Part shown: piece after piece, positions 56,425 through 64,000 of the stretch | How positions within the stretch are numbered: position 1 is the first letter of the stretch | How the letters are laid out: every line of letters begins with the position of its first letter | Source: Branchiostoma floridae | Taxonomy: Eukaryota; Chordata; Leptocardii; Amphioxiformes; Branchiostomatidae | Direction: 5' to 3' | NCBI RefSeq assembly: GCF_000003815.2 | Contig: NC_049996.1 | Span: forward strand, 10,066,210-10,130,209 | Length of the DNA: 64,000 bases | Notes under the pieces: generated by a model | Database searches by the model: none | What the model was told of the DNA's origin: nothing | The model's input: only the letters and a program-made list of their open reading frames with translations | Program-made: the position numbers and the translations under genes

Positions 56425-59400
56425 TTACTTGTGCATCTCGTTATTCCTTGTCAGGCTTTTAAGGCCCTTTTGAAGAATTTTCTTCTCTTCATTCCTCATG
56501 GCGACCACCAGGCGTCTGACGGGAGTGTCGGACTCCGCTAGGATAGCTTCATCGTCCTGAAAATAACGGAATATTGTGACCCGTAGAATTTTCATACTGT
56601 CAAAACAACTGTATCCTATAATTTTCGTCATGTTTTAAAGGACAACTCCAACCCATCCCCACAGATACATGCAGTGTGAAAAGCTACATTGTAGCTCTTG
56701 GAAGGACAAGAGTTAAGGTAGTATATCTCGCCCTTGGATAGTTATGTCCATTTCTGTCAAAGGAACCGGAAAGTATTTCAGCACAAAGGACAGGTTGCTG
56801 CTTCATAATTCACTAGCGTTGATCGGAAAGTATTTCAGCACCAAGGCCAGGTTGTAGCTGCACGGACAAATACTATATTAAGTTGAGTTTTTGTAATCTA
56901 GATACAAATAATTGGCACTTTCTCTTCAATTTGCTGTTTTAAAACGTCGTTCGGCCAGTTGCATTGATTAAAAACTTAATCAGCGTGCCGCAGCACCCCC
57001 TTACGATTAAGGGCCGTAGTCAAAGGCTATCTGTAGAACACTAAAAATTATCAAATTCCCTGACAGATAACAGAATGCTAGGATTTCAGTGTATAACGGA
57101 TATCTTACCATTATCCCGTACGAGAGGAGCCGTCTCTCCAGTAGTTCCTGTGCTAGACTTCTGGCCTGGACTGATACCGGATGGTCCCACGGTAGGTCAT
57201 CCGCTAGGACTCTCTTAAATAACGGTCTGAGGAAAAAAAATTACAGCTATTTAGAGGATTATTTATCAGGAGAGACATTTGTAAGGAGAACCAAATTCTT
57301 ACAGAAAATATAATGTTAATCACGAGAGAGCAGTAATTGGGAAGTTTCTGTTGTATCACAAGCTAACGTATTGTTGGTATCAATTTCAAGCAGGCTGTAA
57401 CAACCAACCACAGACAAGGATCTAAGACAGCCTTTTCCGTAAGAAGGCAGGACACATGTACGGCTATCCTAAGAACGTCCCCATTCTGCGATAGTATGAC
57501 GATCGCACGACATATGTGACCGGCTCCTAAATATTAACGTGATTGATGTATACATGGGCCTGACCTGTCTTCTGAATCACAGACCAGAATTCTCATCACA
57601 GTCATGAGCGTCTTGGAAACGCCTCGGTAATCACACGTCAGGTCACTGGGAACGGTTGGAGAAGTAATTAGTACAATACAATGTATAATCGGAACTATCC
57701 AGCATAAGGTACAAAGACCGCAATCCTTTTGTCGTTGTGATCTTAGGGATGTTACAAGCCCAGCTATGAGTTTTGTAGGCCTTCATGTGAGGAGTAAAGA
57801 CGGTAACGTATCAACCATAGCTTCCGATAGGATGGTGAAGTAATTTAGTGAGTTTGAACTTCGGACAAAGATGAAATGTACCTTGCTGTATATTTTGTAG
57901 CGATGAGGAGTACTTTTCTCCGCCGAAATTTTGGATCTTCCTCTTCAAAATTCATCAGCTCCAAGATTCCAATGATGTCTTTTACTGAAAATAACACCGT
58001 GAAAGTTTATATACTGCATGCAGCATTTCACAGACGTACAGTAAGTAGATTTGCCATGTAGAAGAGTATGCACAATTTTCCTTTTGATAATTGCAGCACA
58101 AAAGACACCAGAAAAATGCATAGATCTAGACATACCGAGGAAGAATTTGATCGTGTCTAGATGGTTGTCGGGAAGAACAAATCCGTAGTTTAGGAGTAAC
58201 GTCTGGTTATCCGCCCGGCGGTAGCAGAACAGGACTTGGTCACCCCTTTTGTAGTCGTCCTCCGCCGTCACCGTATAAAAGTAGTCCCCGTTCTTACAGG
58301 ATTTCTTGATCAGCAAACCAGTCTAGTAAAAGAGATGCAACATTTTTAACATATTACAAATCTCTTATAATCTTTGTTTAAATTGTATGCTTTTGTGACA
58401 AACTCCCGGAATACCATTTCCAATGTGATATTAATTTTTGTTCGTTCGTTCGTTTCTTTCGAGCAATTGATGACCATCTAATTGACAATTTCTACGGTAC
58501 TCCTAACTGACCAATCATAAAACAGGTTCTGACCCGAGCACTGTGGGAGTGGTTCAGGAGGTCCACCATGGGAACGAGAGAGGTCACGCCCAGTCCGCTC
58601 TTGTCCAGGTTTCTCAGGACGGTGCTGCCCTTGTCGTCCACGTACAGAGACCGGGTCTTCACTGTGGACCACGCCCATCTGAAAAATGTAGCTTTTCATC
58701 ATTAAAGATATATAAGAAACTCTGAATGAAAATCGATTAATAGGGAAAAAGGGAAAACAAAGTTTGCCTCATTCGAAAGCACAGAGCACATCTAGCAACT
58801 CACTGCATATATTTGTCATGGCCTGGTATGTACTGTTGAAACTTTCAAAGTTTTTTTTTTCATTTCCCTCTTATAGTTAATGAAAGAAGAAGAAAATTCT
58901 TACCTGTAAGCATCAAACGTGAAGATGCCTTCCCAGTTCGGCAACAACGGCTCAAGACTTGGAAAGAAAGGCTTCAGTTCTTCATAACTCTTTATACATT
59001 CCTGCTTCTTGGCTTTAATGTTAGCCCTTAACGAATGGGGAAGATAAAGAAAGTCTTCTTCGCCAAAGTAAACCGGGTGCGTGTATTCGTTTGGAAGAAT
59101 GTCCAAATATGGTTTCCAAAAAGAGGTCTCGCCTATGTGTTTCTGGTAGATCAGGAAGGTGGTTATGGCCTGGATAGTAGTCAGCTGAGGTTCCGCACTG
59201 CAGTTCGGGGAAAAAGAGATCAGTAGAGAGAGACTTAAAAAAAGACGACGTTCACTATTTTAGATTTTAATAAGAATACTGTAGACGACAAGAAAAAGAC
59301 TGAAAAAGACAGCTTGGTTAAGTTTTCTTTCGGCTGCTTTCAACACCATAATCACTGATGAGTATTAAAATGTTTTTCATGAAACAGCCAGTGCTCCGAA

Positions 59401-60697
59401 AGGCTACCAAACTAGCTTACCTTTCGATGTAAGGTCCCAGCACCGAGTCTAGAACCGTCTTGGTGCTGAGTATCATGTGTTGGGGCATTTTTATCATCGT
59501 CTGTCCTCGCTAAGATAAAAAGAAAAAGAACACAATTCCGTAGTTGTTGCTTAGTACAAACGTTACTAAAATGTGGTTGATCGTAGTGTCTTAGTAAAGA
59601 TAATTGCTTGAATAATAAAGTTACCGTATTTAAAAACGCATGATTTGAAATGCAGGAGTTTCGATGAGTGGATGTTAATGTGAAAGAAAAATACCTTGAT
59701 TTTCCGTGGTACCATAAGACCTCGTCCGGTATCTAAAAGAGGAAAGACAAATCACGTCAGCAAAAGTCAATTTAGAACGTCTGACAATTTAGAAAAGTCT
59801 GACATGATTTGGGGCCATCCAATTACAAGGTACCGCGAACAGACTATCAATATATCATAAAAACATCTGTGATTTACCTGGAAAGAGAGCGGGTCGCAGA
59901 AAGAATCCATCAAGTCCGTTCTTCTTCAAGAAGCGGAAGAACCGTATGTAGTGTTCCTCGTGACAGAGAGATACTGTAATCAGTAAGAAAGAATGGCATT
60001 TAAGTAGTGGGACAAAGTTGATCATTTTTGTTCACTTCTTTCTCTCTCTTTTGCCTATTATTATTTTACAGTACACATTTTGAGGGAAAAATGAATAAAT
60101 TTTGTTTTCCACTTTGGCCAACGACAGCACTTTCTAGAGGTTTTCAAGTTTTCACTGGAATAGATGCAGGTGCAGCAGTAGGTGCAGAACTCTCCTTGAG
60201 ACTCTAGACCTGCCTCACACATGTTCCCATGTACATAGTGAACCCGGAAGTCGTAACCTTTGTGTATGATTTATTGCTATTCTAAGCTGTGCATGGTATA
60301 TGATATATGATATTGCAAGGTCACATACTTGGTCAACAGCTTAACCATTATTCAATGTCATATCTAGCATAGTAAGTACCAAGTCTGTTTATTTTTGGGT
60401 GTGTCTCTAAAAGTAGGATGAGAAAAAGTTATATATCTTTTTGAATTTATGACTTTAGGAAGCATGTCGCCGTACTGCCTCAATAGTTTTAACATCTCAA
60501 ATAACGATGACGATATACAATAATATGATAACATGACAAAATATTGCAGATCACATACAGTTTTTCCCATGCGAGGTATAATCAGCAACAAAGCCAAACA
60601 TAACATGCATTTCATAAACGTATAAAAACTTACCCGGTCGGTGTTCCTTGTTGCGCTGCCTTCTGCGTCTCCAAGTCCGGCCCCGCTTACCTGCCAT
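56425..60697 (-). CDS. SETD4: SET domain-containing protein 4 (lysine methyltransferase)
   Basis: Minus-strand exons: 60697–60634, 59973–59878, 59732–59695, 59509–59421, 59197–58904, 58678–58534, 58322–58136, 57984–57882, 57645–57565, 57226–57109, 56556–56425; 448 aa, in frame, close to the vertebrate length. Seen: a basic N-terminus (KRGRTWRRRRQR), the early SET strand T-G-R-G-L, a long insert with W-K-P-Y-L-D-I-L-P, the R-W-A-W-S-T-V-K-T-R-S segment, the D-L-L-N-H-S motif (about 233–238), D-Q-V-L-F-C-Y and D-N-Q-T-L-L-L-N-Y-G-F, then a helical Rubisco-LSMT-like substrate-binding region. The usual Y-G after the C-Y is Y-R here. The donor of exon 6 (CGG|GTCAGA at 58534) is weak; a donor 36 bases downstream (GTACCG) would add 12 residues. 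It converges on CASD1. Confidence 0.93.
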
Positions 60698-61931
60698 GGC
60701 TGAAGTTTCAGAGAGAGAAAATGGCTTCAAATTTTACCGATCGCGAGTACTTTACATATTCCCCTCTAACTTCAGATGATCGTTGTACACTTACATGTAC
60801 GTCACTCGAACACGAGACTTCACAGCCGTTCTTAATTTCGCGTTGTTGTTACCACCGATAGCGTGACGTGTTGCTAACCAGGCTGTCAGCTATTAGTGAA
60901 CAGTCTGGCCTGTGTCCACCAGACAGTTTGTTATAACTCACCAACACGTCAAAGTTCTGTCAGTAACATATTTGGGCCTGACCCGACCAGGGCTATTTCT
61001 GGACACGGGTCGCCAGCTAAACGCGGTTCCGGTAGTTTTGTGCTGCAATTTTAAATGGTGGCACGTATTTTAAACAGAATACCGTATCCCTTCAGCGTTA
61101 CTGTGTATTTTCAACATAATATCTATATTTATGTATGTATATGTATTGTTTGTTTTTTGGTGTGGAAAATACGCTAACACCCAGGGCACAGAACATTGTA
61201 TATTGCCTCTCCGTGTACAGTATATGCTCACAGTACAGAACCACATAGATCTATGGACAGTAAACAATCTGTCACCCGAAGAGCACAATACATGACTGGT
61301 AAAGGCACATAACTGGCGACAACATTAAACGCCCATGAATGTGATTAGAATAAACATATACGTGCTGCTATTTGAACCCTTACCTCGTTGTTGCCCTGCA
61401 CACTTAAATCCACTAATAGCCGCAGTTGCTGAACATACACCGTCAGGCAGTTCAGCCGGGAGGAATCGTTTCTGTTAGTGTAAGGGATCGCTGATGCTGT
61501 TGTATGGTATGCTGTATATATGACCAGGAGTTGGCGATCGGATGCACCGGTTTGTAAAGTTACTAGTAGTGTGTAGCGCCCTCGATAACAGGTGCAGTAC
61601 TATTGGCAAGCGTACAAGTCAACTTGAATATGATTGAATTCAGTTCTCATCTGTCTCGTGTACTTCTGCTGTAGAGATGTGTGTGCAAGTCAAGTTTATA
61701 TGTATATACGTGTCATTTTATATTAAAGTTAACGACGCAATAATGAGCGTGGTCCCTCTGCCTCCATCATTAATGGATCATCCCGTACCACACACTGATT
61801 GAGACGGTAAACCAGACCCAGGACCAGGACTACCTTTGATAGCCAGAGGCCGAGACAAATATAGACATGTTGGGCGCACAGCTGGTCTTCGCTTCTGAGC
61901 GGTCCGAGCGACTGTCATAATATTTACCGTC
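60698..61931. other. Upstream region of SETD4, no gene recognised
   Basis: Includes the SETD4 5' leader and promoter on the minus strand. Nothing else recognised. Confidence 0.5.
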
Positions 61932-64000
61932 CAGGGCAAATGTCAGTATTTCCGGACTTGCGCAGATGACCCAGTTTTAGTGCCCTCAGAATGCTTAGGT
62001 AGGGTTGGGAAAAGTGGCTGTAAAATTGTTTTTCTTGGGATATGTTTGGATTTTGGGGGTGCATCTTATAGGCAAGGGTTGTAGCTTCTATATTGTGTTG
62101 AAAAAACAGATTTTTAGTGATATTTGTGGTTGCAGTAGGCCTTAGAAGTTAGGTGTTTTGGTGTTGTTTACATGCAGTGAAAGGGGGTGAAAAGGTCTCC
62201 CACCTATGTTTTCATGGCGTATAATATAATTCCGCCGTAAATTTTTTCCCTTTTTTGTCGTTAAATTACTCTTCAGAGGTCGGACAACCTTGCCAATGTG
62301 AGTTTTTCATGTTCTAAAAGTCAGGTAGGTGATTTTTGACAGCCTCTTTCTCCCATGATTCCCATTGTTAAGAATATGCATAGGAAATATTGAAATTTAG
62401 CCTGCATGCTTTCGGTAGGGTATTCTAGTTCAAAATTGGCAAGTGTCAAGACACTCCAAGTGATGCGGGAAGGGTTGTCAAGCATCGTCACAAGTTTCAA
62501 AGACTTCACGGAGACCCTACCCCTAGGATTGGTCCCCAGGGAGCACAGGTGTCAGGAGGCCTGTGGTAAGGCCTGTGGCTTTGATTAGACTTCATATTGC
62601 TTAGCAAAAAGTGACACAAACAGGGGAAAATGGTAAAATCTGCTCACCCTGTCACAAGGAGACTACTCTCCATCAATTTAGACACCAAAATTTGTATCTA
62701 AATGCTGTTCAACCACACTTTGGAGCAGATACTGGGAGTGCACAGAATGGGGGGGGGGGGGGGGGTGTAGGTGTGCCCTTGGGGGCTTATATATCCTTGG
62801 GGGCTAATGTGTTCCCCCAAATTGGTTATGTGGGCAATAGAAGGATTTACCTGACTCAACTGACTGAAATTTCTTAAGAAATTCTGCCATTTTAGTGTTT
62901 TGGGGGCTGATTTCTTACTTTCTGTACCTTTTATTGACAATGCATTATGCACTCTCATAAAATGCTTCAAAGTGTAACCTGAGCGCTTTTCAATACAGCT
63001 TTAGGTGTGTAAATGGTTAGAGACTACTCTCCTTATGCTAGAAAGATCAGCTTTTAACTTTTTCTTCAGTTTGTGTCACTTTTTGGTGAATGCTATGGCG
63101 CCTATCAAATGCCTCAGACCACTGCCAAAGCCTTGAGGAAAGTCCTCTGACACCTGCCATGAGATCTACTCCCCTGGGAGCATTCTTGGTCAGAAAGCTT
63201 TGAAACTTGGGATAATGTTTGACAACTCTTACCCGCATCATGCGAGATGATTGAAATTTGTCAATTCTCAAGTTCAGGGGGGTGACATTGTCAGGGCAAA
63301 TGTCAGTATTTCCGGACTTGCGCAGATGACCCAGTTTTAGTGCCCTCAGAATGCTTAGGTAGGGTTGGGAAAAGTGGCTGTAAAATTGTTTTTCTTGGGA
63401 TATGTTTGGATTTTGGGGGTGCATCTTATAGGCAAGGGTTGTAGCTTCTATATTGTGTTGAAAAAACAGATTTTTAGTGATATTTGTGGTTGCAGTAGGC
63501 CTTAGAAGTTAGGTGTTTTGGTGTTGTTTACATGCAGTGAAAGGGGGTGAAAAGGTCTCCCACCTATGTTTTCATGGCGTATAATATAATTCCGCCGTAA
63601 ATTTTTTCCCTTTTTTGTCGTTAAATTACTCTTCAGAGGTCGGACAACCTTGCCAATGTGAGTTTTTCATGTTCTAAAAGTCAGGTAGGTGATTTTTGAC
63701 AGCCTCTTTCTCCCATGATTCCCATTGTTAAGAATATGCATAGGAAATATTGAAATTTAGCCTGCATGCTTTCGGTAGGGTATTCTAGTTCAAAATTGGC
63801 AAGTGTCAAGACACTCCAAGTGATGCGGGAAGGGTTGTCAAGCATCGTCACAAGTTTCAAAGACTTCACGGAGACCCTACCCCTAGGATTGGTCCCCAGG
63901 GAGCACAGGTGTCACGAGGCCTGTGGTAAGGCCTGTGGCTTTGATTAGACTTCATATTGCTTATCAAAAAGTGACACATACTGGGGAAAATGGTAAAATC
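61932..64000. repeat. 1360-bp tandem direct duplication, second copy cut by window end
   Basis: 61932–62640 recurs at 63292–64000 with an exact offset of 1360 bp and only a few differences, all seen near the end (e.g. gtcagg versus gtcacg, and ttagcaaaaag…aaacagg versus ttatcaaaaag…atactgg). The unit contains a run of 19 or so G near 62750 with ggggg-cttat repeats. Short frames of 60–62 codons recur identically. No transposase or gene recognised. Confidence 0.93.
63045..63260 (-). repeat. Diverged inverted copy of the 62.43–62.63 kb segment
   Basis: The minus strand here aligns with plus 62430–62630: agt(t)gatgcggg…gttgtcaa.cat…caagtttcaaag.ctt…ccccaggg.ag…ggtgtcag.gg, ending in caaaaagtgacacaaac. 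The 1360-bp unit thus carries long, diverged inverted repeats, like a transposon with extended inverted ends or a fold-back element. Confidence 0.6.

Noticed and set aside
1-64000. CRISPR arrays, bacterial operons or phage features
   Set aside because: Gene structure is clearly eukaryotic with spliceosomal introns; the regular repeats are a coding minisatellite and transposons.

Overview
The window looks like amphioxus (Branchiostoma-type cephalochordate) nuclear DNA. The evidence is intron-rich animal genes with vertebrate-like exon structure, canonical GT–AG splice sites, AT-rich spacers, tRNA-derived SINEs, a Penelope-like element, a 100-N assembly gap, and many leucine-rich-repeat (LRR) and TIR genes. 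The species is inferred; the animal genes are read directly. All exon models below were joined by hand from splice sites, and every multi-exon model stays in frame.

Layout. (1) 1–10.3 kb: a cluster of LRR receptor genes. Two plus-strand genes (80–2465 and 6696–8400) encode signal peptide–LRR–transmembrane–FN3-like–TIR proteins, with the FN3 on the predicted cytoplasmic side. Each is followed by a convergent minus-strand LRR gene (3762 running into a gap; 10252–9395), so the cluster reads as a duplicated two-gene cassette. (2) 10.3–15.4 kb: no gene recognised. (3) 15.4–25.6 kb: a second duplicated two-gene cassette, divergent this time. Gene A (minus, about 160 aa) and gene B (plus, 256–431 aa) are unrecognised. 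Both have tiny first exons starting Met-Gly (possible N-myristoylation), and A and B appear to share a distant common domain. IRF/ISRE-like GAAAGTGAAA motifs lie between A and B. (4) 28.5–35.4 kb, minus: cytosolic 5'-nucleotidase III (NT5C3), with two duplicated, probably alternative exon pairs. (5) 36.3–53.4 kb, plus: CASD1, the sialic acid O-acetyltransferase, in 23 exons; its introns carry a retroposon, a tRNA SINE, a Harbinger-like MITE and a Penelope-like element. (6) 56.4–60.7 kb, minus: SETD4 in 11 exons. (7) 61.9–64.0 kb: a 1360-bp unit tandemly duplicated and cut by the window end.

How it fits together. NT5C3, CASD1 and SETD4 are ordinary conserved genes; NT5C3 and CASD1 diverge from a 966-bp interval, and CASD1 and SETD4 converge. 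The left 26 kb is fast-evolving accessory DNA with an innate-immune flavour: TIR receptors, duplicated cassettes, IRF-like motifs, coding minisatellite expansion and C-terminal frameshift. The strongest candidates for undescribed biology are the LRR–TM–FN3–TIR receptors, the paired A/B family, and the double alternative-exon arrangement in NT5C3.
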